From contig OX453285.1 of NCBI GenBank assembly GCA_949710005.1, positions 9,440,233 to 9,504,232 of the forward strand: a stretch of DNA of 64,000 nt, in the 5' to 3' direction. Source of the stretch: Ricordea florida. Its lineage: Eukaryota > Cnidaria > Anthozoa > Corallimorpharia > Ricordeidae. Positions within the stretch are counted from its first letter, which is position 1. Each line of letters opens with the position of its first letter. The translations under genes and the position numbers were made by a program. The notes under the pieces were generated by a model that did not search any database, was not told the origin of the DNA, and worked only from the letters and a program-made list of their open reading frames with translations. This document shows, piece by piece, positions 9,563 to 21,684 of the stretch.

Positions 9563-11242
9563 TTACCTGATAAAACTGAAGAAAGTTTGTTTTTTTAGGC
9601 TATACTTGTTACGAAAGTTACTAAAAGAGAGAAAACTACCATCTTGACTTCGGAGATCTCTGATTTCAAGTATTCTTTTCGAGTACCACTCCCTATTAAA
9701 GAAAGGTTTTCCTCCGATTAAAATGTCTTTGTTGTTATACAACAGTTGATCACGCCAAGAACTATTGGAATAAAGAGATGTAAGTTCGCTGAAAAATTTT
9801 AACGCGTCCTTATAGAATTTCGGAAGATCATCTAGGAAATCGATATTATAGTTGCAACTGAGTAAGAGTTCTAAGCCTCCTCGTTTTTTTAAACAGTGGT
9901 CAGGAACCACCTTCCAGTTTTGGTGACCAGAACGGAGGAGCCTAGGGATCCAGGCTAAGCGCAACGATTTCACAAATGTTTCAAAATCGACCATGCGAAG
10001 TCCTCCTTTGTCATAGTCGTGATACAAACCTACTCTTTTGATTCTTTCTTTCTTATTTTTCCACAGAAAACGGAATAGTCTTCCCTTAACATTGTCTATA
10101 ATCTCACCGGGAACCTGTACATTCGAAGTGGAATAGACAAGTGAAGAAATTCCTAGTGCTTTTATTATTAACACCTTTCCGAATAACGTTAAGTCCCTCG
10201 ATCTCCACATATCGAGATTCGTTTGCAGTTTCTGTATCTTAAGATTAAAATTAAAGTTGTCATTAGCCTTTTTGTCATATGATAAACATATTCCTAGGAA
10301 CCTTGTCGGAGAGTGGACCCACTTAAGATTTAACGGCTTGTCACGTTTATTAGCCCATTTGCCAAGCCACATTGCTTTCGTCTTTTCGATGTTGAGTTTA
10401 AGTCCAGAGATCTCACCAAACTGATTAACGACAGCCATTGCCGCTTCTACCGATGCTACATTTGCACAAAATAGGTTTGTGTCATCTGCAAATTGACTTA
10501 ATTTGATTTCATTATTAAAAAGACCAATGCCTTTTACACTGTCAGTTTGACGTATTTTATTCGACATTAGTTCTGCAGTTAAAATAAAAAGAAAAGGCGA
10601 TAAAGGACAGCCCTGTCTCACTCCAGAAGAGGGCTTGAACCAATTAGTGGCAAAACCATTGTTAAGTACTGCAGTTTCTACAGTGGTGTAAAAGATCTCA
10701 ATCCACTTTCTGAGATTCGTTCCGAAATTATACCTACTTAGCATGTATTGTATCAATGGCCATTCCAAAGTATCAAAAGCCTTACGAAAGTCTAGAGACA
10801 ACAGAATTCCTGTGCTCTGATCTTTTTCGGTTTGTTCCAGAAGATCACTTATAAGCCTAATATTCTCTCCAATATACCTCTCTTTAATGAATCCCGTTTG
10901 ATCAGAATGTATCAAACTTGGTGAGACAGGTTCAATTCTCTTCGCTATTGCTTTCGACACTATTTTGTAGTCGACATTGAGAAGTGTAATCGGTCTCCAG
11001 TTTTTTAAAGTTACTAGTGATTCTTCTTCTTTTGGTATTAAGGTTATCACACCCCTGCATTGAGAAATAGAAAGCTGTCCTATTTCATGAGAAGCGTTGA
11101 GGAAATCGACAAGATCTTCCCCTAAAATGTCAAAAAACTTTTGGTAAAATTCAACTGTAAGGCCATCTTCTCCCGGTGATTTTCCATTGCTAAAGGAGTT
11201 TAGTATTTGTTTGCATTCGTCAAAACTTAGAGGACCCTCCAA
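9563..11242 (-). pseudogene. LINE ORF2 reverse transcriptase domain
   Basis: A 559-residue open frame with the ordered RT motifs: NWRPITLLNVDYKIVSK, GFIKERYIGENIRL, LSLDFRKAFDTLEW (catalytic Asp), GVRQGCPLSPFLFILTAELMS, FADDTNLF (catalytic Asp pair), and LGICLSYDK. The C-terminal thumb/connection follows. The order and wording fit L1/Tx1-like elements. The frame is intact here but is cut off from its endonuclease and C-terminal zinc domain, so no full ORF2 can be made. Confidence 0.9.
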
Positions 11243-11471
11243 TCTGTCTCGTTCATCATTAGAATGATGAGGAATTTCAAGGTTTTGACTAAATTGGTCA
11301 AAGTCAGACAGGGTTGCCGAAACTTTGGATGTATACAGGTCTTTATAATAGGATTAAATTTACTGCGGATTAAAGTAACTGCGGATATATTCTTTTAATT
11401 TTTTCGACGTATTTATTATCCTGTAGTAAGGTATTATTAAATTTCCAAAAGCCAGGGCCTCTGGAGGTTTC
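11243..11471 (-). pseudogene. LINE ORF2 linker with in-frame stops
   Basis: Directly after the endonuclease stop near 11470 the same frame continues as TSRGPGFWKFNNTLLQDNKY, the conserved linker between endonuclease and RT. The stop is therefore a nonsense change, not a natural end. More stops occur before the RT frame opens. Confidence 0.65.
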
Positions 11472-12263
11472 TTAAGGGAAATTAAGCGACAGGTAAATTA
11501 AGTTGTGGTCTGGAGCTATTGATGTCTGGATGTCTACTTTTGAGACATATTTTTTCAACTCCTTGGCCAAAAGAAAGAAGTCGATTCTTGATTTCAACTT
11601 TAAGGCCTTTGAAGAATAGGAGAATTTATTCACGTTAGGGTGTCGTTCTCTTTGTATGTCAACAAGGTCAAGCATGTCCATGGTAATTAAAATACAGTTT
11701 TTAAAATTCGTTGGTTTCCATGCTAATCCACCTTTTTTGTCTTTCTTTGTTAAGGTACAGTTCCAATCACCGCCTATAATTAGCACCGTCACCTCTGATT
11801 GATCAATCAAACAATTATTGAGTTCTTGGATAAATAGCAATTGTTCACTTTGGTTATTAGGGGCATATACATTACAGAGTGACAATTTTAAACAATTGAA
11901 ATTCAATGTTATTAGCACTACTCGACCAGAGTTATCAGTAAAGGAATGCTCCAATTTCTGATTCAGTGATGGATCAATTAAAATACAGACACCTCTGTTT
12001 TGCCAACTACCATGCGAAAAAATAATGTTCCCTCCCCACTCTTTTTTCCATATGGTTTCATCACTTGCTTCTGAAAAGGTTTCTTGGAGAAAGTAAAAAG
12101 AAGCCTTTTGATCTTTTAGATACGAGAATATGCTCCTCCTCTTTACCTGATCCCTAATGCCACGCACATTTAGTGATACTATTATACATTTTTGATTTCT
12201 TGAATTATTCATGGTAACTTCCTGTACAGAAAACAAAGCTTGAAAAACAACTACACTTAACAC
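11472..12263 (-). pseudogene. LINE ORF2 endonuclease domain (APE-like)
   Basis: Shows the exonuclease-endonuclease-phosphatase motifs in order: SLNVRGI (Asn), FLQETF (catalytic Glu), VYAPNNQ, GGDWNCTL (Asp/Asn), SRIDFFLL and APDHN (Asp/His). This is the nickase that primes target-primed reverse transcription. The natural start may be MNNSRNQKCIIVSLNVRG near 12211. Confidence 0.88.
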
Positions 12264-12435
12264 CTACGTTTTTGAATAAAAATAATAAAGCTCAGAAACA
12301 AACAAGATCGAAAATAATAATAGTATAGAAAAAAAAAAAACCCTAAATTTAAGTTAAAGTAAGAGTGTCCCTCTGTCCCTTTTCAATAACAAATCCCTCT
12401 CCTAAACTAGCATGTTTGCACAGATCTTAAAAACT

Positions 12436-13299
12436 TTATAAGTTATCTAAATCTTCCAAACAATAGATCCTTACTGGTGATCCGTCCGGCGATGTTTTAA
12501 AAAAAACGCTTTGAATCAATTCATCCTTTCTCATGCTGTTCGCTTTCTTGATGATACTCCATCGGTAAGCAGTGAGATTCTCGTTTATAAATATACGGGG
12601 CTCACGATCGACAGCGGCGGCGTAGCTCCTGGAAGGGAAAACATCCGAAGCATTGACACGTTTTAACATTATTCGGCTTTTATAAAGTTTGGACTTAACT
12701 TTATGGCTCACAAATTTTACAATGATAGGCTTATTCCGGGTATTGAGTTTGTGGAAAATTTCGATGTCCTCCGGCTCAATTGGTACGTTTAAGGTTTCTC
12801 CAAGTCTTATAACCACATCTTCCGTAGATGTGTAGGCATCTTCTGGGATGCCGTGAATTTCTAGTGAGTTTTTTCGGGTATACTGTTCCAAATTATCCAG
12901 CTCTTCGCTTAAGCACTCCGTCTCTTCACTTTCGTTGTTCAATTTCTTCTTCGTAGACGCAAGTTCTTCTCTAAGCGCACGGTTTTCCTTCGTTGTGGCT
13001 TCCAATGAGGCTTTCATCTTGTTTAAATCACGTTGTTGAGCTTGAAACGCTGACTTCAGCTGCACAAGTTCTTCTTTGAACATTTGGTTTTCCTTTAAAA
13101 TACTCACTACTGACGTTTGTATTTCCGCTAGCATCTCCTTAATTTCGGCCAAACTAGGCTCGGGAGGTGGATTTTCAGTTCCTTCGAGTGTTTCCTTGTC
13201 CCTGCTAGCGGCCATGTTGGGTCTTTTGGCGTCGTTGAGATCTCCCTCTTCAAGCGAACCTCTGTCACCACGTTTGTTTTTACGTCCTTTGGTCGACAT
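12436..13299 (-). CDS. LINE ORF1, coiled-coil RNA-binding protein
   Basis: 287 residues, open from MSTKGRKNKRGDRG to stop. It has a basic N-terminus, a long coiled coil (about residues 50-135, many Glu/Lys/Leu heptads), then the block LDNLEQYTRKNSLEIHGIPE, which opens the RRM-like domain of L1/Tx1-type ORF1, and a C-terminal domain. It likely binds the element's RNA as a trimer, as in L1. This is the only ORF of the element without a visible break. Confidence 0.85.
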   Translation of the reverse strand: MSTKGRKNKRGDRGSLEEGDLNDAKRPNMAASRDKETLEGTENPPPEPSLAEIKEMLAEIQTSVVSILKENQMFKEELVQLKSAFQAQQRDLNKMKASLEATTKENRALREELASTKKKLNNESEETECLSEELDNLEQYTRKNSLEIHGIPEDAYTSTEDVVIRLGETLNVPIEPEDIEIFHKLNTRNKPIIVKFVSHKVKSKLYKSRIMLKRVNASDVFPSRSYAAAVDREPRIFINENLTAYRWSIIKKANSMRKDELIQSVFFKTSPDGSPVRIYCLEDLDNL

Positions 13300-13330
13300 A
13301 TACTTCTAGAACATTCAATTTATCATTTCA

Positions 13331-13970
13331 TATTAGATAAGATAACTTTATATCACGGTTGGAAGAATTTGGAGAAGGATTATTATCCCTCTTCACACAA
13401 CACGCCAACCTCGGGCGGCCTTGCGCATGCTTCTCTCACTTTTTAATAACTCCTTATTCTCCCCTTTCTCCTCTCCCACAGCCAGGTTTCCACTATTTTT
13501 GTGGAGAATTCCAATTTAGAATCAATGATAAGGAAAAAAGGCCCTTTCTAAATGCAGTATTTTTAATTTCTTGACAGCTTCAACACCCGTCAAGACATCA
13601 AAGATGATGATTTCTCAATTTAGTAAAAGCCCACAGTGTAAACTGTGGTACACATGGTAGCAATAATAAGAACTATTAAAAAGTGCCGACTCCCACATGG
13701 GGCTAGCTAGGTCCAGTTATCCAACTGGGATAATTCTGATGACAATCTCATTTATAGTAAAGGGCTGTTGTAAGTTATCTTTTAAGTGACCCTTTTTGCA
13801 AATTATTTCAGATTTCACCAGTTGATAACATGCAGGTATATTTTTAGATTGCAAGAACAAAAGTAATGAATACTAAACTTCAGAAAGAAGCAATGTAGTC
13901 ATGTTTTTTAATTTTGTTAAGTAAGGCAGTTCTTCAGTGAGATCTACCCATCAATGGTTTCTACACAGAG
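13331..13970. other. Intron sequence of the DUF3987 gene
   Basis: No coding exon is supported. It joins the LINE 5' end to the downstream DUF3987 exon and ends in a pyrimidine-rich stretch with several AG acceptors (13936-13970). Confidence 0.4.
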
Positions 13971-14396
13971 TGGATTCGATCTCCGGTTCTTGTTTTCAAT
14001 CATGCACCCAATCGCCCTCACCAGGAAAGAAACAGAACCAATGTGCCCCACCTTCACAAAGTATACAATGCCATCCACCAGGAGCACAACAATGGAGACA
14101 TTGTGTACACTTTAAGTGATGGGGCATTAAATCTTTATGATCAGTTTGATGAGGCTATTTGCCAAAAACTCAATGACAAGTGGAAGAGTGGCAAACTCTT
14201 GGATAGTACAACCACTGAGGGGGGCAAAGAAAGGCGTCTTGTGCTACGCTTGAGTGTCACCCTGTTTGTGCTCTACAGCTACCTAAGGCGTCACCTATTT
14301 CAGTCATATGGTCCAGTACCACGAATAGTGCCTGAGGCATACATGAAGTATGCTATCAACTTGATGGGATATTTCCAGGAACAACTCAAAGCATGC
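13971..14396 (+). CDS. DUF3987 protein, C-terminal exon (boundaries uncertain)
   Basis: The reading frame with HLHKVYNAI and TLSDGALNLYDQFDEAI, then GGKERRLVLRLSVTLFVLYSYL and PEAYMKYAINLMGYFQEQ, matches the helical C-terminal part of DUF3987, including the K/R-rich sensor-like turn. An acceptor at 13970 keeps phase 0 with exon 1, whereas the acceptor at 13937 would put a stop first. The frame stays open to 14576, but the last 60 residues look non-conserved. A further exon may have been lost. Confidence 0.5.
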
Positions 14397-14633
14397 CAAG
14401 CTAGAGGCTTGATATTATTGCTCACAGTAGGAAACCTCTTTTCCATGACAACCAACGGCTTTGCGGTCACGCGCCAATATGCTTTAATTAGTTTTCACAC
14501 ATTCCTTTGCACACCTCGAGTGTTTGCGTTCACGGAGCTGTCGATTGCAGCGTACAAAAAGAAACAGACTTACTAAGTTAATATCTAGCAAAGATAATTG
14601 GATCAGGCTATTCTTCTTAAAATCGCGCCAAAT

Positions 14634-17600
14634 ATGAATTTGGATACCTTCAGCGGGACTTCGTCACTTTGGCTAGCTAGCGTTGACAATGCTGTATTGC
14701 CCGCGACGATCCTCGTAGATGCCATGATATTTCGCGTTTTTTCGCGACTGCTCGACCAAGGAAAGTCATGGTACGGGTTAAACGATTGTTTATGCGCTAA
14801 GGTAACACAAAAATTCAACGAGTGTCAGTTGTTCCAGCTATTCCCCGATGATGTTCGCCAAATAAATATTGCTGATCTGCGGGATGCAAATGGCGGCCCA
14901 GTCTTAAAGCAGTGGTTCAATAAGTTAGATGCAAAGAAATCTACGGAGCAGGTTTACGTGGGCAGTACATTTGCTGTACTTGCCGGGAATTTGGCTCTTA
15001 AAAACCCGTCAGTATCGGAGTTTCTACGATCAGAAGCCTTTTTATCGCTGAAGTCTGTCATTAACAAGCACAAATTGGAAATCATGGACTCGAATCAAGA
15101 CAGTCAACTCTCTGGAGATTCTTTAAACTACTTTGACGAAGGTCCTGACGATAAAGGAGGAGAAAGACCGCAAGAGGAAGAATCGAAAATATCAAAATCC
15201 CGGGAAAGTTCAGAAAGCCCGCTAAATTGCTCCACTCCAAGAAGAGAAAGCCCGAAAAGTTTCTTTCGCAATTCTTGTGACGATTCCGCGGAATCTGACC
15301 GATCGGGCCTGTCAATCTCTTCACTGTTAAATGGAAGCTACAGTACACCTTATAAGAAAAGAAAGATCCGACGAAAGGTGGATGCTGTCATGGAAAGCGT
15401 CAAGACTATTTGCTCAGAGCAAGGAGAAACACTGGGCGATCTTGTCGCCCAAAGCTGCTTGTATCAGCGTAAAACTAAAACGACCTTCGATGGAAAGGAT
15501 CTCATTTGTCAGGTTTTTAGTGAAGTCTCACGGGAACTCGGGGTTCGAAAGGCGTTTGAAGAGTTGATCCCGGAGGAGCTGTGGGACCAAAGAGTACAAA
15601 TGATGACAGTTCCAGATTGGATGTTGCTTCTTTGTAAGTTAGAATCCAAAATTTCTGACGATTCCTGGCAGATGATTCTCAATCGAACTAAGCTTGGAAA
15701 AAGTGGGGTGAGTTTATCCAGTGCATGAAATAAGTTTTATTAATGCTGTTTTAGCTTTTTTGCTTGTATTTGTTTTTTTGACGTATAGCAGATCAACACC
15801 ACTACAAAGAATTTATTATTACTCTACCTGACTAAGCTTCCAAATAATGCCATGGCCAGGCATCACAAATGAAATTTATTAACCCCTTTTTCACTGACTT
15901 GAAGCTCTTCAGATGTATCTTAAAACTAAGTTATGGTGACACCTGTTGTGAAAATTTCACTAAAATTAACCTTTACAATAATTATATTTCAGAACTCATT
16001 AGACACCTCAATTTTGCTGTCCAAAAGTAGCATGAAGGCACTGCGCTCCATGGTATTTGAGAAAGTAAGAATGGTACTTGATATCAAAGAAATAGAAGAT
16101 CCAGACATTCCTGGGTATCAAGTTTCTCTAGAACACATTTTCACTTGGATAATCAGAGAGCTGCGATTGCATGGGCAGGTGGAAAGAGAAATAGTTCTCC
16201 TACTCAAACTTGATGGCAGACCATTTTTTGGTGAGGGCATTAGTTCATAACATATTGTATCTAAAGATGACATCTAATCTATAAGCCTTCTTGAACTTGT
16301 TTGTAGCAAACAATAATAATATGACATCTATAGATTTCAGGGATGGCTGAGTCTGTTTAAATGACTGACCCTTTGTTTTTGGGTTACAACTAGTAACATT
16401 TCTCTGTGTTAAGCTTGTGATTAATTGTTGCGTTTTATCTTTTCTCTTTTTCCCTTGATAGGTCGAAGTCAGGTCCTGATAGGAGTAGTCCCTAAGGACA
16501 CCCCTTACCTGTCCAATCAGAGTTCCAAGTCAGTTTACCCTTTGGCTATTGCCAATTGTAAGGAAGACAGGTATGATAATGACTGTGATTATTAAGTCAT
16601 AGGAGAATAAGTAAACAGGTGATTGTGTGCAATTGAATCACAGACATGGTGATACTTTAATTACTTGTGCAGTTTTTCACAATAGAAACAAAGATATTGT
16701 GTAACTCATTTATAATGTATCAGTGAGTGAATTCATGGTGCTTCAAAGAAAGAAGAGCAGTCATATTTAGGATACAACTCTAGACCTCTAGTATTTATAT
16801 ACTTGGGAAATACCCAGGTTATTTTTTATTGATACAATAATAGTCCTTATTACAATTATAATAACATTCATACATGCACCTCTTGATTTTTGTTTATTTG
16901 CAGACCACCTGTATTTGTCATTGCTAGGAATTGAATTCTGTTGTGAATATCTTAATAACATTAAGATTCATTTTAGGGAAAACTTGAAAAAGCTGATTGT
17001 TAATGTGAACAAACAGAAAGATGCACTTAAGAAAAATGGAATTACAGTGGATGGAGTTCACTACACTGTGAAATTTAGAGGTATGGTATTAAAACTAAAC
17101 CAGGGATTTTAAATGATGCTGATTCAAATAATTAACCTACATACTGTATTAAGTACCAAATGTCTTGATATTGCTACTTCTTTTATCAGTGATACTTGAC
17201 TTGAAGGCACTGTATCTTTTGCTGGTACAAATCGGAAAAGCAAACTTTCAGCTTGGCAAGCGAGGGAGTGAAGTCGAGTGTTGCTTCATCTGCAAAGCAC
17301 TGAGAGTGAGAAGATTAATTTATTCAATGTGACATCAGTCATTAATTTGCCAATGTTATTTATTTCAGAGGTCCATTTATGTATGTCTGTATGTATGTAA
17401 CATACATGTTCATGTTCTTAAAAGATCGAAGATGATGTAAGTCTTCTCACTCATCCTCATTCTTCCCAAATATATTAGTACTGTAGCTTTATCAGCCGCA
17501 CATGTTTTTCCAGCTTAAATAATTAGTCAGAAATAAGGAGAACTTACATTACTACAGCAGCATTTGAGTTTCAGATTTTGGCCTTCTACCTCTTTTGTGT

Positions 17601-20600
17601 AGGGTTGTAATTGTGATCTTGGTTCGCATACAGTTTGTCTCGAGCATTTCAGTATTTCCAAGGCCAATATTGGCGGGTAAGTAAATATTGATAGTGCAAT
17701 TGTTTTGGTTTTTGATACAGTGAATGCAGAATAATATAATTACTTCATGAATATCACAGCTGTTTTGAAGGGCTTACGAAAATTATTGGTTTACTCTTCC
17801 AAAAGAGACTGCTGAATGACACAGGGTAAACAGCAGTTCAATTACAGTACATAGTACAGTATCTCATAGGGCATGTGGAAATTAAGTCCTTACTTGGCAG
17901 TCACCAGTTTATACTTGAAAGATTTTACTTGACAGGTCTTCTTCAATTGATCACACATTGAAATCAATTACTTAAAATAAAATAAATAGGATGTGAGTAT
18001 CCCCAGTTGAATAATAGTTATCCAGTACAACTTACAAATAATAATGATAACAAAACATTTTTGTCTTGTAGTTTTAAAGGTATCCGTGATGACCTAGAAT
18101 TCCTGCTAGAAGAGGATTTATCATCAATAAATTTGTGTGCACTTCACTGTGAGCTCAGAAATACTGAGCAACTTTTGGCATCTTTGGGTTTGTATGCCTA
18201 CAAAGTGGGGTCCCTGGAAGAATGCAATGCAGAATTGGCAAATTATGGCCCTGAAAATTTCACCAACAGAATATCAGTGAAGATGAAAGAGGGTCAAGAA
18301 ACTGCTGTTGAGAAGCACAACATTCAAGTGACTTCATTTTCAGGTAAACCATGCTATTATTCACACAGCAATGCAAGGGGCCCAGAACAATAACTTCCTT
18401 TGCCTTTCCTCCCGTTTCTACTTTTTGAATTATTATTCACAATTGTTATAAGTAGCATACTAATGCATCCTTTTGTCTCCTCCTGAACGCAAGGTTCTAC
18501 TGAACGAGAGTTCCTTGCAAACATTGAAACAATTGTGAGAAACGCCTTACCTCATGTGAAACTAAGGAACTATTTTGCTGATCCCGAAAGTGCTAAAATG
18601 GCAGTCCTCAATAAAATAACATTCTGCAGTGAGAGAATCAAGGTACGATGACACAAGCATATCACACATTAATTTTTGATTTCCATGATTTACCTGGGTG
18701 CAAGATATGCTTAATTTTAATTTTCTTAAGTGATCGGCAATTGACTATCTTCTCCTTCTAATATTAACAATTTGTCCTGCAAATAAGTGATGAGAATGGA
18801 CAAATGTATCTGCCAGGCAGTGTTATCTTCATTTAAATACTCTAAAAACTAATGTAGAAGTAAATGTATAGCAGCTTGAAAGGAGAACTACATGAATTCA
18901 TTAGATCTTGGGCATGATTAATATACATCTCCTCTAAATTTTTGTACAGTACTATCAAGACATGATTGTGTCAGACACATTTACCAGAGACTTTGGCTCC
19001 AAGCAGGAGATCATTACTCTAACAGGTTCAGGTAACTATTTTTTTTTTCAATAATTGTTTTAATGTATTAATAAAGTAGTCATATGATTGTCCAAGCAAG
19101 TGCAGTCCTAAGTAGGACTTCCAGTTGTTGGTGCAATGTTTCAACAACCTGTGTGGAAGTCTTCTTCAGAGTCAAGTGTCAAGCCAAATTTGTCAATACC
19201 TAGATACAGGTTCATTAGTCAAGTGACAAAATGGTGGAACATGTACTGTTTGTAGGGGTTGGACTAACTCTTTGTTCAAATTTTACATTGCAATCAGTAC
19301 TTGATTATCCCGAAAGATATGAGTGTGGAAACACATGTCCATACATCCATTTCTTAATCTGAGATTAGCAGCCTCCTTAATTTAACTTTTTTCCTCTCAG
19401 AAACTGGTAAAGAAGTGCAAAAATGATTAGAATTCTGGCAGCAAAAACTATACAAGATCGAAGAAAAGTATCTGGAACTGTCTGAGAAGAGTGTGGGTGG
19501 TTCTGTTGCCAAAGGAAATCAAAAAAGAAAGAAAAGGCAAAAAGTGGCAAACCCTGACCTTTCTCAAATGTCTGAATATGCAGCGGAAGTGTTCTACAAT
19601 TTCTTTTCAAAGGTAAATATGCTACAATACAATGTCATGTACAAAATTATAAAAGCAACATAATGTTTGGTTTATCAGAAGGAAGTAATATGCTAGGTGA
19701 AGATCTTATATATACCTTGTACTCAACAAGCTCAACTACACTGGACAGTACATTTGTCATATTGACTGTTGTTACAGAAGGGCTTTGCTTTACTTAATAG
19801 GTTTCTTTGCAGTATTAGCTTGTAGCAAACATCACTAGCAAATGGTGGTGTAATTTTACCTCTGCTATTATTTGATAGATATGATGTACAGATTATGATG
19901 TAAAGATTAAAGGCATTTTCTTAATCTCACTTCAGATTTACACTGACTGGAAGGACATCTCTGAAGTAATAAGAAATTGTGTCTTCAAGAAAGATGAGCA
20001 GCACTTAATAGACATTTTCGACATACAGGTACGGTAATTTAGGTAGTTAATAAAACGTACACTTACACATGACATGTACATACCATAGTCACAAACGATT
20101 TTAAAAGACACCAAATTGATACTTAAGCCTTCAATCAGGTGCTCTTTTTTTCAGGGGGTGGGGGGGGGGGGGATTGGGGTAGTGTTTACCCAATAAAAAG
20201 TACTTTGTGTGATTCTGATTACCTTGTCTAGACAAAGTATCATTATGACCAAAAATACTATGGGCAGAATAGTTTGTCCCTGCCATTAACCAGATCATGC
20301 CACAGGTTTACATGCAACCTACTTGAGATCTATCTGGAAATCTCTGAATGTACAATAATAATTTATTTTGAATTTTTTTCCTTCAAAGTGCAAAGAATGG
20401 GGATTCCTCCTAAGGGAAGTGTTTGGCTGCAGTCTGGGAACTGGTGATCATGGCCACATCACCATTGAACATGCGAGTATGCTGTTAAGAAACCATCTAA
20501 GCCTGAGAGAATATTCAAATCAAGGTTTTGAGGCAGCACACTCATTACAACGGCAGTTATACTCCAAGGCTACCTCTCATGACAGGCATGGGCATGCAAG

Positions 20601-21008
20601 CTCAAGTTAGTTTGTTAAATTTTAACTTTTAGTGTTATAATTATGAAATTTTTTATAAAAATTCATTGAAAAACACAAATGAACATAAATTTAGTTCACT
20701 GAATGATTTCTTCCAAAACGTTTCTCCCAAAATATGGTAGCTGGCAGTCATCTTTGTGAATCTAAGCATCCATATATGTAGATGTATTTGCAGTAGCAGA
20801 TACCTAAATCCTTAGAATAAATCAAATCCTGCCCAAGTCTGTATTAACCATTTGGCCTGTAACAACCAAGGTATTATCTGTTTGTTAATTTTTAAATTAA
20901 CTGTTCTTTTTTATTTCTCAGTCCAACAGATGTTGCAGCATTTCTTCTCTGAAAAGTTTCTGTTCTTAAGAATGTGCTTCCAAAAGGCATTGGAATGCAT
21001 GGAAAATG
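14634..21008 (+). pseudogene. Large unrecognised multi-exon gene, 13 exons traced
   Basis: Start MNLDTFSGTSSLW. Exons with GT/AG ends and compatible phases: 14634-15707, 15993-16230, 16462-16570, 16904-17080, 17190-17305, 17603-17676, 18072-18343, 18494-18642, 18950-19031, 19401-19612, 19936-20028, 20389-20605 and 20922-21008. Notable segments: a Ser/Glu-rich linker in exon 1; VILDLKALYLLLVQIGKANF then CCFICKAL and GCNCDLGSHTVC (likely zinc site); GDHGHITIEHASMLL and NQGFEAAHSLQRQLY, a pattern resembling the acidic end of a nuclease or transposase fold. Lesions: a frameshift in exon 4 (near 16930) and an in-frame TGA in exon 10 (near 19428). The family is not recognised. It may continue into the Ulp1 protease region downstream. 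A transposase of KDZ type is one possibility. Confidence 0.6.
20153..20175 (+). repeat. Poly-G tract
   Basis: A run of about 14 G inside an intron, after GGGGG-T, able to form a G-quadruplex. A similar run is at 61168-61181. Confidence 0.8.
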
Positions 21009-21684
21009 GTGACCACCCTTATTAATGTTTTTTATTTGATATTACTTGCCACTTTAATTTGTATTAATTTATAGTATTTTGGTTCCTCAACTGAAAGTAT
21101 GGACTTTTTAAAAATAATGGTAATAATATTATGAGTGTCTCCAAAATGAAATGGACTTTCATCAAGCTGCCACTGCCAACAATGCTTTGGTGTGTACTTT
21201 TCAAAAGTATGTATCATCTAATTGTGACTAGTAGTCAAATTGCCTTTAAAAATAAAATTGATTTTCCAGAACATATCCACCAACAGAGGATTTTTGGATG
21301 GAACTTAATTGTTTTTGCTTTCATCTAGAGCAGCACATAAGAAAATGCCTTTAATGTGGATCATTTCTTGAAAGCAATAATTATTGTTACTGTGATGAAA
21401 AATATGCACTATAAGTTTGTTAACAGAAAGAGGCCAAATAATGTTAATTATTATAATAAATGAGGTTGCTATGTTGCTATGTTGCCAGGTTCTAATTCAT
21501 ATGTAGTAGAACATTTAAGTGTAACAAAGTGCCAGGGGACTGGGTTTTGGCATAGCCAGCTCATGGTCCATAAATTTTACTATAACTGCCTCAGGGCAGA
21601 CATATCATTTGATATACTGATGACTTTGTTGTGCTGAGGCTCCATCACATTTATTTCTCTGTCAGGGAAACCTTTCTTCTTTAG

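Larger units (their letters stand above)
8645..13330 (-). mobile_element. L1/Tx1-type LINE, near full length
   Basis: Minus-strand order is ORF1 (coiled coil/RNA binding), apurinic-type endonuclease, reverse transcriptase and C-terminal zinc knuckle. A run of T at about 8646-8656 is the 3' poly(A) tail read on the plus strand. The 5' end is estimated to lie just beyond the ORF1 start, near 13330. The ORF2 reading frame is broken by an in-frame stop after the endonuclease and by frame changes near 9550 and 9190, so this copy is inactive. It is inserted in the DUF3987 intron, next to the TTA-flanked element. Confidence 0.88.

Noticed and set aside
7026..14396. Bacterial contamination as source of the DUF3987 sequence
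   Set aside because: It has a eukaryotic splice donor and lies among animal LINEs and introns with continuous sequence.
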